Assembly: GCF_037975245.1 (NCBI RefSeq)
Contig: NC_092566.1
Location: forward strand, 4,774,001-4,838,000
Direction of reading: 5' to 3'
Origin: Apostichopus japonicus
Taxonomy: Eukaryota; Echinodermata; Holothuroidea; Aspidochirotida; Stichopodidae
Length of the DNA stretch: 64,000 nucleotides
Position numbers and translations under genes: made by a program. The notes under the pieces were generated by a model. It made no database searches, was not told the DNA's origin, and worked only from the letters and a program-made list of their open reading frames with translations. Each line of letters begins with the position of its first letter. The first letter of the stretch is position 1. Shown one piece after another: positions 47,694 to 60,000 of this stretch.

Positions 47694-50217
47694 GGTTGAA
47701 TTTATACTTCAATTTCAAGTTCAAGTTTCAATGAGTAGGTGACACCGAATCGAACTGCACTTGGTACCGCGACGGGTGTTTTGCAGTTGCAGTAGGATAA
47801 GACCATAGAAATTGAAGTAGGAAGAGTGATGTCATGCGACATATACTGAAGCCACTCATCCAACTGGTGGCGCTTTGCTTGTACGGCGAAGTGGTGATAT
47901 CGTGTGCCGCATTTGGGTGCCAAAATCTTCAAAAATGTGGCAGTGGACTGCAGTTTTACAATTCATTCTTAGGAAGCGATAGTATAAGCAATTACATAGG
48001 AAAATAATTACTTTACTAGTGTCGTCAGGCTGCTCAGCTGCTGTATTGTTATACACTGGACCCTGGCTTAGTTATCCTAGGCCCCTAAACCGGCTACGAA
48101 TGAATGACTAAAGCCTAATGACAACAATTATCAGCACCTCATTTTGTATCCCTAACGATAGATCCACATGCCAGAATATCATGGGATGACTGTTATGATG
48201 TCATGGACTTATCACTAATAATTCAATAGTAGGAATATTGCTTTAGCCTAACATACACCTATGTACGTAGCATTACCCTTGGTCTAACTTAGGTTAGCCT
48301 AGGTATTAAACTTAGGCCTAGAATATTTCAGGCTGTTAACATATCTAGAATTGTACAAATATCCAAACACATCCTCCATTTGTAATTTATTCCCAACACT
48401 GTAACTCTGGCAAAGGGGCATAAGCAGTACAGGCCTAGCCAGTAATCTGAGTTTTGAGGTACGCCAAAGCCTACTCAGCCTAGCTAGGTATGTTCTGGAC
48501 AATAACTTTAGAGGTTATTTGCCTAAATTGACTCAACTATGATTTTAAGGCGTAATGATATTGACTAACCATATTCGGACAAGGCTTTGTATGCAAATTT
48601 GCAAACTCCACTACTCGTGCTATCATCCCATTCTTCGATGACTATGACTGAATGTAAACATGCATAAAACTCTTTGCACTCTCACTTAGTAAGGTGGGAT
48701 CTGTTATCCTGCATAAACTACTACCCACTTTGCAGCATTAACATTAAACTGAGAACTGCATGCACAGACTAAAATGGAAGTATTACACAAAAGTATAGGT
48801 GTATGTGGAAAGAGGGGGGGGGGTGGCTTTCTTACAGCATTTTCCAGAGACAACTACAACACTGTCTGAGTGGAGCACTAAAATAATACAAGCAAGAAAA
48901 TGTTTGCCATGTGCCTCTCAGTATCAGATACCGGTAATGACACTTGACATACAATAAAAGTTGCATAAAACACCTGCGATCCACTTGCTCGAATCATTTG
49001 AGGCGAAAAAAAAGTTGATTTTAAGTCAGGAGTATGGTACTTACCACTCTGGTGACTGGTCGCTTTAACATGTCTCTGTTGTGAAATGTTCTCCTACTCT
49101 TTCGAAAAAACGGGTAAAATCAAATTCAATTTCAAAGTCGCATGCGCAATGTCCGTATGAAGACGTACAAATGATCTGGGTTTTTCGCCGTACGACGCAA
49201 AGCGCCCTCATTTTTTCAAAGCTTCGCTAGTCACACTGTGTCTGCATTCTTTCTAGTTCAATTTCTATGGGTAGGCCCCAACGTTTACTACCCATATATT
49301 TTTCCAGGGGTGTTTATTCAAGGTTTATACATATACATCGCAAAGTTCACAGAACCTCGATCAAGTGTGTCTAAAGTGTGTATTGAATGATAATAATTTC
49401 TTTATCTCACCAGATTATTGAGGTAGTACATCTTTAGGTCGAAAAATAAAGAAAAACAGATGAGATAAGTACTGACCTCGACTGTGAAAAATATCTACAA
49501 ACAATAACATTGACTTTGTTACTCTACGAACGGATGTTTGATTTACGGAGCTGCGATAATCAATCGGGTAAATTGGTATCTGTACAGCGCATTGCTCCTT
49601 TGGTTACTGTTAGCCGACAATAGGGGGAACTGGGGGGGGGGTGGGGAGCAAGTGGAGAATGTTAAAGCTAAACTGGGGCTAAACATAGGATAAAGAATGA
49701 TGTATTCTCTTATTCAAAGTACATTTAAGGTCTCGAGCCTGAACAGTTTTTCCACCGTCCTGTCCCTATCATACCCAAGGCAGTCACATGAGCAAACAGT
49801 GGGTGCGGGGGGGGGGGGTGGTGGGACATGGACTCCATTTTCGCCTGAGTCCGGGATGATGGTTCAGTCTGGGGATTTTGGCTTAAACAAAGACTGCAAT
49901 ATGGAATAGAAATGGAATATTTCATATATTTTCATTTCACATTTTTATTCAGTTTATTTTGATATTCAATACATTTCTTGTTAAACCCATGCAGCTTGAT
50001 GATTTCTAGCGGTAAACTGTTTCACTCAGAGACTTTTATGCATTTGGTGTTTAACCCTATTAATGTGTTGTATTTACTCTGTTAAACTCTGTATAAACTT
50101 AAATCGCCCTTAGGCTTTGGGTCTTCTTCGAATGACCATAAGGCACGGACATTTTAACATCACAAGAATTACTTTTCTGGAACTGAATCAAAATTGATGA
50201 TAGTTTGCATCCAGAGC
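47694..50217. other. 5' flank of the second GST, no gene seen
   Basis: No conserved protein is seen on either strand. A minus-strand donor (GAGTG/GTAAGT) near 49042 could end a short 5' exon, but nothing confirms it. Poly-G runs occur near 48817, 49632 and 49809. Confidence 0.35.
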
Positions 50218-51147
50218 CAGTCTGATTATATAATCAGGAAACTTGAATTCCAGTCTGATTATATAATCAGGAAACTTGAATTCCAGTCTGATTATATAAT
50301 CAGGAACTTCCCATTCCAGTCTGATTATATAATCAGGAAACTTACATATCAGTCTGATTCTATAACCAGGAAACTGTACATTCCAGTCTGATTATATTAT
50401 CAGGAAACTTCAATTCCAGTCTGATTATATAATCAGGAAACATACATTCCAGACTGATTATATAATCAGGAAACTGTACATTCCAGTCTGATTATATAAT
50501 CAGGAAGCTTATATATCAGTCTGATTATATAATCAGGAAAGTTACATTCCAGTCTGATTATATAATCAGGAAGCTTATATATCAGTCTGATTATATAATC
50601 AGGAAACTTCAATTCCAGTCTGATTATATAATCAGGAAACATACATTCCAGACTGATTATATAATCAGGAAACTGTACATTCCAGTCTGATTATATAATC
50701 AGGAAGCTTATATATCAGTCTGATTATATAATCAGGAAAGTTACATTCCAGTCTGATTATATAATCAGGAAGCTTATATATCAGTCTGATTATATAATCA
50801 GGAAACTTATATTCCAGTCTGATTATATAATCAGGAAAGTTACATTCCAGTCTGATTATATAATCAGGAAGCTTATATATCAGTCTGATTATATAATCAG
50901 GAAACTTATATTCCAGTCTGATTATATAATCAGGAAACTTACATTCCAGTCTGATTATATAATCAGGAAGCTTATATATCAGTCTGATTATATAATCAGG
51001 AAACTTACATTCCAGTCTGATTATATAATCAGGAAACTTACATTCCAGTCTGATTATATAATCAGGAAAGTTACATTCCAGTCTGATTATATAATCAGGA
51101 AGTTCACATTCCAGTCTGATTATATAATCAGGAAACTGTACATTCCT
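50218..51147. repeat. 33-bp minisatellite built on a perfect 16-bp palindrome
   Basis: About 28 tandem units of 29-33 bp (mostly 33) each contain CTGATTATATAATCAG, which equals its own reverse complement. The core is almost invariant; the linker varies between a few types such as GAAACTTACATTCCAGT and GAAGCTTATATATCAGT. Runs of several units recur in the same order, for example about 50417-50590 against 50609-50780, showing block duplication. Since 33 is a multiple of three, frames stay open on both strands and code for 11-residue repeats (FPDYIIRLECK type). I take these as by-products. Confidence 0.95.
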
Positions 51148-54001
51148 GACTATTGAAGCATGCATCCCAGTGGAAGGGCAAAGAAAGAAAATACTGCAGA
51201 GGTTAATAGCACACTGAGTTGATCAACATAACCACTCATGGAAACAATAGAAATGGTGGAGATGGCAAGTGAGGGTCCGGGGGGGGGGGAGAGGGGTGGG
51301 GAGGTGGTAATCACCAAAGGGTTTGGCTTCTGCTACATCTATGAAAAACTAGTACTGGAACAATGATATATAATGTTTCACTATCAGTTTCTTGTAGGAT
51401 GGGATATGACACAAATGTCAGTAAAGTAATACAGTGGACAATTATATAAAGTCTCAATTTAAGCAAAAATCAAACAAATACCTTGGGAATTTGAATTTTT
51501 AATGAGTTTGTATATCTTTTACAAATTATTGCTTCTGAAAAATCTCGCTGACAATGCTTAAATGATACAGTGACAAAAACCTTGAGTATTTTTTTATTCA
51601 TATCTTGGATAAGTCAGATTTACTGGTGACTCCTATGCATAAAAAACATTCCCTACCAGTTACTAGTAACCACTGTACAATCAACCGATTCACAAGCTAG
51701 TGTACGATACTATTGTAGAAGTGTAATATGTAAAAAGTTAAAAAATAGAATTGTTATCATAATATTTGTATCATGTAATATTATATGCAAATATACTATT
51801 GTTGATGTTTTACATTATATTATTATGATATAACATTATCGTATGATATTATGTGAATCCGGTCGGTACATTATCCTCTCACATCATATTTTCCAAGCAC
51901 TTTTACTGATAGTGTGAACAGATCTCCAAATAAATATCTTATAAGAAACAGGATTTTCATACAGCTCGTACTGTCGTTGGAGGGTAATGAAGTTTGTCAT
52001 GGAAGTGAAGTACAGTACATTTAAAAAAAAAAAATTCCAACTAGCTGAATAGTTTTATGCTAGAGATTAATTCATGGTTGTTGCAAATGTAATCAGTGTC
52101 CAAATTCTTCCTTTATCTATACAGGAAAACCTTAGAAGTTATAACAGTGCCTGGGGTTGCCATGCCAATAGAAGTCCATCATATACGAACACTGAAACGG
52201 TTGCCAAGACACTCCCACGCAAGCTTTTACTCATTTGGCGGATTTAGCTTCTGACCTTTTAACATGTGTGAGAAACCTTACGTTCTTTTTTAGTTTTAAC
52301 AGTACAGTATCTCCATCAATATATTAGTTTTTTTAATATCTTCCATGAAGTATCCACATGATTATTCACCCAACAGTTACAATGAAGCATTCACTACTTT
52401 GGGATGTTGACCGTATTGACAAATATGATACACTGAGATGGTTGCCGAGAGACTCCCACGCAACTTTTAAATCATTTGGCAGATTTGAATATTCGAATGT
52501 TCATATATAATAATGCAGTTTTTGAACCAGCAACAGTGTTACAATCACTATGATGCTTCATGAATAACCATTCACACATGGTCAAGTGTGATGCATGTAA
52601 AATACTGTAGCTTGACCTGCTAACTGACATGTGCTTGCAGTACATCCCATTCATGTTCAGACAGTCCACTCAATTGTTGCAAACATCTGTATTTAATAAG
52701 AGATGTTTCACAGATCTTCATAAATTTGTGTTTATTTATGAATATTCATGTTTATAATTTCAATGTATGTATTTTCAGGAACTCGCAAAGAAGCCTCATT
52801 GGCTTATCAAAGCTGCAAGCTGACCGAAGTCAGTCTCGTAGATTCATATTTAACGTCCATGATTATAAATTGTCAATTGTCAACAACTCTGTAACTGGAC
52901 GACATACATTAATCTTGGAGTAACTCGAACTCGGGACCTTATGATTGAAAGGCACCGGCTTTAACCACTGAGCTAACACTCCTGATTGAGCTAACACTCT
53001 TCAATGTGACTGAATATAGCCAAGCAGTATTCAATACCTATCAAAATCATTTTTGCAACTGTCTCATACTCACACAATTCTCTAAACACTTAGCCCTAAT
53101 CACCATACAAAAAAAAAAAAAAATCTTACATTACAAAGTTAATATGACAATAAGAACCAATCTTATACAAAAGAGGAGATAACATAAAGTAACAAAATAA
53201 AACCCAGAAAAACAGCAGTAATACTAAATAGGTTTCTTTCAACACCCTGCTTTAACCTAACACTTCACAGCTGCATACCAAGCTTATGCCAAAAGGCAAT
53301 ACCAGAGGTTTGATACGATGAGAAAAAAGTTGTATGCATGTTTACTGTGTTATCTGTGGCTTAAATCCATTGCAAAAACAAATTTGAATCACATAAAGTT
53401 GCAAATTTGTTTGGTACAACAACTCCAACCCACCCTTCTAATATTCTTGTTTAGCTTGATAAATTGTCAAGGATATTTGTGCTTTCCAAACTCTTATCAC
53501 CATTTTGAATGACTTAGGAGAGATTTTGATCAATTTTAATGACTGAATGTATTTGGCAAAATCCTCCTAAGCCTTACTGCCAAATATGAAACATGAATCT
53601 GAAGAATTTTCAACGGCACCATTTCTGTATCATGATGCAGTTTGAGATTAGCTCAGAATTTCTGAAGGATAGTTTGTTACTTTTTCATTTGTTATTACAG
53701 TACAACCTGTTATGAAGCTTCTCTCCCCCACCTGACCGGTCTTTTCCCCTCGATTGTAATACATGTACCTCAATACATACTGTACCTAATTTATGATAAT
53801 TAGGCGAACAAGATTAGTCATTTAACTTCATAATACTTCACAACCAATCAAGTCTTCTCCATTCTTCATCATCTTCATCACCATCATCAATCTTTGAAAT
53901 GAATCTCAGCATACACAGCATCATGATCCTCATCAAAATTCTTCTTTCATCCTTGTCGCGAAAATGCTGAATAAATTACCTCAATTTCTTTCTCTTCTCC
54001 A
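51148..54001. other. intergenic stretch and 3' flank of PEX14
   Basis: AT-rich sequence downstream (minus strand) of the PEX14 stop. A 65-base imperfect direct repeat containing GACTCCCACGCAA or a close form is at about 52187-52255 and 52429-52495. A SINE copy at 52777-52992 is listed separately. No gene is seen. Confidence 0.4.
52777..52992 (-). mobile_element. tRNA-derived SINE, family B, copy 2
   Basis: Reverse-oriented relative of 8806-9050. On the minus strand it carries the tRNA-like head and B-box-like GAGTTCGAGTTACTCC, then the CAATTGACAATTTATAATCA block and the AAGCCAATGAGGCTTCTT block. Confidence 0.75.
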
Positions 54002-57000
54002 TCAATCGACTTCTTCGTCCCCTTCCACTTGACCATTCACTCCCTCCTTGGCTGGCTTGTTGCTGTTGTCTGTTTCATCTAGGCTGTTCTCTAGCATGGA
54101 CTTCTTGAGCAGGTTTACCTCCGCCCCTCTGGTGGGACTGTTGAGACCCCCGTTTACCGACGGGACGAACAGGGCACCGTTAGTCATTCCTCCATCTTCC
54201 ACATTTCCGCCGTTGCTTAAATCTTCTTGGAGATCCTTCTTGATTGATTCGTCCTCTTCACCGCTTTCATCTTCGCCATTCTCTTCCGTCTTCTCCGGTC
54301 CTATCTCTTGACTCGGCGTTGATAATTTCTTCTGCCAATCGGGTATACTAGACTGCTGTGGTGTGGAAGGAAACTGGTGCCTATAGCAAACCAAAAAGAA
54401 AAAAAAATGGAAGAAGTTTTTATATAAATATGTACACATAAATACAGAAAAATAAAGAAGAAGCAATTTCAAAGTATTTTGCCCATTCATGACAATCAAC
54501 ATTAATGAGAGTTGATCAGATTTATCTACGTATTTTGGTTTAATTTTTATGTCTTAAACAGCTTCTTATACGAGGTCGAGTAACCGTAGGGCGTTGTGGT
54601 CAAGTGGTTAAGGCAGTGGACTTGTGATCTAAGGATTATAGGTTCGAGCCCTGGCCAGATCATTGGGTTGTGTCCTTGGGCAAGGCACTTTATCTCCATT
54701 GCCTCTCTTCACCCAGGTGTATAAATGGGGACTTGCGAGGTAACTTGTAAATATAGTTGCGTGCTTTGGTTTGTGGCTGCACCCTATGGGAAGTCCCCCA
54801 GGGGACACGTGGCTGTGGTGCACTGTGGTGCCCCAGGAGAGATTGTTTGAATTGTGCACACTTTGGTGTGTAGGTGTGTAGGAGTGACAAGTTACCAATG
54901 ACCAGGGTTAAGTACAGAGCAGCGATACTTTATTGCAAGTTGCGCTATATAAGAACTGTTAATTATTATTATTATTATTAACCGCACTTCTATGGGTCTG
55001 GTGAGAAAGAGGAGTGACTAAATCAACCACTCTGGTGGTGTTTCTTTTCTCTTTCACTACGGATCTCTCACAGTGCTGCATTAATCTGAGAGACATTATA
55101 GCTTTATCAAAATGATTGCTTCACCCTCCCCACCCGGTGTTTTTTCAAGGAAGAGACCATGAATGACTGTCACCTGTTTAACATCAAGCCCTTCAAGGAG
55201 GTGATTTCTTGTCTGATCTGGCTCACGTCCCCGTCTCCCCCGCGTCCCGAGGCCAGCGCTTTACTCGCTATGACATCTCTGGATATTTGCTCCAGCTGGG
55301 ACTCCTGCTTCTCCAGAGTTGCTCGGATCAAACCCACGGATTTCTCAATTTCTTGAACTAAAAATGAAAAGAAAACGAAGAAAAAGGAAAATGATCATAT
55401 TTAGCAGGTGATACACAACATCTCTGCTTGTTGAAATTGTACAAAGCTAAGATGCCTTTCAATCATAAGGTCCCGAGGTCTAGTCACTCCAAGATTGATG
55501 TGTGTCATCCAGTTACAGAGTTGTTGACAATTGACAATTCATAATCATGGACGTTAAAACATGATCTAAGAGACTGGCTTTGGTCACCTTACCGCCTTGA
55601 TAAGCCAATGATGGCTTCTTTGCAAGTTCCTGCTTTGCATGAGGATCTCAAATACATACATAAGAAGAAATAGACAATTTGAAAGTGATATTACTTTAGT
55701 TATTTCACATTTAAAGGTAATTAAACTGCTTTTATGTATTAGCTGCAGAATAAGAATCATAAAGTGGACTGCATACATTCTGCACCATTCAAACCTCAAT
55801 AGCTGACCCAGACGAGAGAAAATTTGACCATTAAGAAAAACTATTTCATTATTTTGGAGCAAACTTTTTCCGATTGAAGTGTGGGAAGTTTCAATCATCA
55901 CAGAGTGTAGGATGTATCCCTTTAGCTAAGTCCAATTAGCACATAGTCTTACAAACTAAGAGCAACCACCATACATCTCTAAAAGCTATATATTTATCCA
56001 CACAGTTGTCCAAACACTTAACAAATGTCAGGTCAAGGGTCACCTTCATGGAGGAGTGCAGTGAATAACAAAGAATGCACAACTGTTTTTGTGCTAAACA
56101 GAACTTTTGCATTCCTCCTATTTTATTCCTTGAGGGACAAATATCAGGACTGATGAGGTAAACTCTAAAGACCAACTACTTTACTTTGGTCTATACTCCC
56201 TTTGACAAGGTACACTTTAATGTCAAAACATCTGAAATAGGAAAACCAGAGACAACATTTTTCACAGCTGTGACTATCCTCCTGCCCAAATGTATGGTTT
56301 AAGTCAGTCCCACACTGCCCCAACTAAACACCAAGCGACTCAACTTGACCGCTATGGCCTAGTTTTCGATAACCGTCCAGCTGAGTGGGGTGAGCTTTGG
56401 TCAGGGTGTTTGCAGGCTACTTTACAAGACAATAGAAGGATCAGGAAACTTACCTGTGGCTGTCAATGTACTGTTAACTTGAACCAATGAGGCCTCAATA
56501 TTTTGTAACCGTTTATCAGACTCTCTCTGTTTACTGAAGAATGGACGGATGAATCTCTGCAAAAATACAAATAAGCGGAATTTGCACCTTCGAAATGAAG
56601 TAGTAGATTGCAGTCTCTAAAAAAGTTTTGATATTAAATGTTAATAAATTCTTGTTCTTTGCAATAAATTCCTCTCAGTGAATCATCTTTGAAATCATAC
56701 CATCGGTCACTCAAAGTGCCCATGTTAAAGGTATAAGCCATCACTGGTTATAAGTATTAAAGGAGACAAACTTCCAACATGAAAAAATAATAATAATAAC
56801 TAAGATTTATAATACGTTAATTATAGGCAAAATAGTTGTTAAAAGCGCTGTACATATATAGTTTGAATAGAAAGAAACGCAAGAACAATAATGCAACAAT
56901 GAAAAATAATTACAAATCAAATTGAAAAATGTTTAGCATAGAGGTAGGCTTTAGTTTAGATTTAATAGGTATACATTTTAAATGGTTTGGGAGGGAATTC

Positions 57001-60000
57001 CACGATTTGGGACCAGAAACTGAAAAAGCACGGTTGGCATAGGTAACCCCATTGGTTCTAGGTACTAGGAGGGTAATGAATTTTGACTGAAACCAATTAT
57101 GATAGATATGATAATGGTGTCAATGATGTACAAACTAATTCAAATCGATCGTAAAATAACTTTTGGCGGATGTCACCATGTGATGCCTCCTGTAATTCAA
57201 ATTCAAACATGACATTTACATAACAACTACCAGTGGGGTTCATGTGCCTCTTACATATACCTTCTGGGTTCATGTACCTCTTACATATACCTTCTGGGTT
57301 CATGTGCCTCTTACATATACCTTTTAGGTTCATGTGCCTCTCACATATACCTTCTAGGTTCATGTACCTCTTACATATACCTTCTGGGTTCATGTGCCTC
57401 TTACATATACCTTCTGGGTTCATGTGCCTCTTCATATACCTTCTAGGTTCATGTGCCTCTTTCATATACCTTCTAGGTGCATGTGCCTCTTACATATACT
57501 TTCTGGGTTTATGTGCCTCTTACATATACCTCCTGGGTTCATGTGCCCTGAGAAGATCCCATTGTCTTGGGCAGAGCCAGCACCTAAGATAACTAAATTT
57601 CTGGAAATTGTTTAATACCTGAAAGAGCTTGTAAAGACCATACGTTACTCCCGAGATGATAATAGCTATTGCAGCAAAATCTCTGCCTCTCGCATAGATA
57701 GTACGAGGAGGAGGTGGAGGAGGTGGCAGGGGTCCTGGGACCATCATTCCTATAAAGAAAAGAACGATCAAAAAGAGACTTGAGTCTTTCCTGATCTTCA
57801 TTTTGAACAAAAGTGGGAAAAAAATTGATTTCCCAAAATCTTCAAGCTTTTGGAAAGAAAGCAACTCTTGTGAGCTTCTCAAGAAATTAAGCCAGCAAAG
57901 GGAATTTAGGAAATGCAAAAAAAAAATACCCATAATTTTATTTTTAACGACGATGACACTTCACGTCACACAGCAACTCCATGTAGAGACACTCAAGACT
58001 GGTCGTAGCATATAACTTAGTTTGACAGAGGCTATGATCACGTCTGCAGTCTGTTAATGTAGAGTGACTCTAAACCGAGACATCAAAGCACATTAGACAC
58101 GACTTCACATGCAGCTTCATTATAAACAGTAAGCACTGATAAGAGCAATGACTGCCCAAGCTTACAGATGTATAAGCTAATCAATAATTTAATTCTGCTG
58201 GAGCTGTGAGTCATAAGACGTATGAACTTGACAGCCCATCCATTGATGAGCTCTGTAAAACCTCTTGGAGCAAGTAACTAAAACAGATAACTACTGTGAA
58301 TCAGGAGCTAAAATACAGCCCTTTAATGATTGCAAGTTGACATGTTCTCATCCCAAACTTTGAGCACAAAGTACACTTTGAGTTTGTTCCTCTGCAGCAG
58401 CAATGAATATCTTGTTGTGTTTTTTTACAATTTAAGTAGACTGGTTAGCTTTATTTTGTATGATTTTATTACCACCAGTTGGTCCTGCATGCTGCACCAG
58501 TTGTTGTCCCCCCTGTGCGGATGGAAGGGGGGAAGGTTCCTTGACCCCTGACCTCTCGATTGCCGATCGGATCTCTTCATCTGTCAGCCCTAAAGGCAGC
58601 GAAGTCAAAACATAAGTTTTCATGAAACATGTAATAGAATAAAAAAGATTGTGTAGTAGGGAAAACAAAAGACTTATAAAAATGTTATTGATTTTAAGCA
58701 GTTTATGATCAATGATGGAAACATGAATTCCATAACACCGTAAGGAACACTACAATAACATGTTATAGGAAGGCTCCTCCAATCTGAAAATTTAAGAAAT
58801 TCACTATATATTCAAAAAGATGATGATTCCATCAATGAACAACCACCAAAGGTGTGACTCCTACAGTATATGTATGTATACACAGTAAATATGTGCATGC
58901 ACACATACACAAATGCAGAAAATGCAAAGGGTTGCCATGATGGAAATAAAATTATCAATACACAAATTAACTCAGTACTTGTGAGGTAATTCTTAGGGAT
59001 ATTACACAATTAATTACTATACAGCATCAAATATCAAAACTTGAAATCGAAAACATTTTAAACAGCTTACCCTTCTTCTTTAGGAAGGCTCTTCTTTGGC
59101 TAAGGGGACTACTCTGGACTTGAGGGTTTTGCAAGAATTTTATAGCTGTCGAAATCTGCAACGGTATTTATTAAGAGGAATAAATTTCATTTTTAAGACA
59201 TCAATTACGCTAGTCCGGTAACTGACGATGATCGATTAATAACAATGCTGTTAAATTTCTGCATCTTCAGGTCGAAAATCACATCTTTATAGCACATTGT
59301 ATAGCGAAGAAAGGAAATTTCCCCCACAAAAATTGGTGTTTTTTTGTGAATGCATCTGCCAACAGCAGAGTTGAGGGACGTTATCACAGCACTTCAGCTG
59401 AAAATGTTGTTTTACTTTATAATATTTAACTCACTTTCATATTTGCAGAAGAAAAAATAATATGAACTACAACAAAAATTGCATTTGGATGAACCACTAG
59501 AGAATGTTGACTGCTAAAAATAACATTCCAAATGTACAATATTCACAGACAAATCAACAAGGAGATTATAACAGTAAAGCTTCTGAAGAACGATAGCCAT
59601 TATGACATCACAGACCACCTGCTGTACTCCAGGGGAGAATTGAGCATTTAGCCTCTTAAAGGCATTGAAGACTCGCCCCAAACCGCGTGCCGCCCTGTGA
59701 AAAAGTTAACTTTCCGTTGCTTGCAAGTGAAGGTTTCTTCTTGCCGCTACAAAATGCAGACAGTAATGAAACGTGATACCTTGCTACCTTTTATCTGGAC
59801 CTGAGATCAGGGAGTTCCATAACAACTCCCTGCTGAGATGTCCATCGCTGCTATGTACACTGTATTATGGGTATTGACCATAGCTGCATGTAGTGACTGT
59901 ACACTAGTGTCTAATTACCAACAGTAGCAAGCTGTGTGTGTACTTTCTGGGATCGATGGTGGTGTCTCACTCTTCTGTTACACCTCAGTCGAAACTAGGT

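Noticed and set aside
49040-49110. Possible first exon upstream of the second GST
   Set aside because: A good donor occurs near 49042 but there is no matching acceptor by the GST start, so it is unsupported.
50218-51147. CRISPR-like look: short palindromic repeats with variable linkers
   Set aside because: This is animal DNA, linkers are short and few in type, block duplications are evident and there are no cas genes. It is a minisatellite.
50665-51165. 166-codon open frame on the minus strand with FPDYIIRLECK repeats
   Set aside because: The frame is open only because the repeat unit is a multiple of three; the plus strand is open in part as well. There is no sign of a gene around it.
54589-54665. 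Possible tRNA gene
   Set aside because: A and B boxes are present but the acceptor stem does not close and the sequence continues into a repeated body. It is the head of a SINE.
57097-57592. Open frames on both strands over the 30-bp repeat ([10 protein letters not shown] type)
   Set aside because: By-product of a 30-bp tandem repeat in a PEX14 intron.
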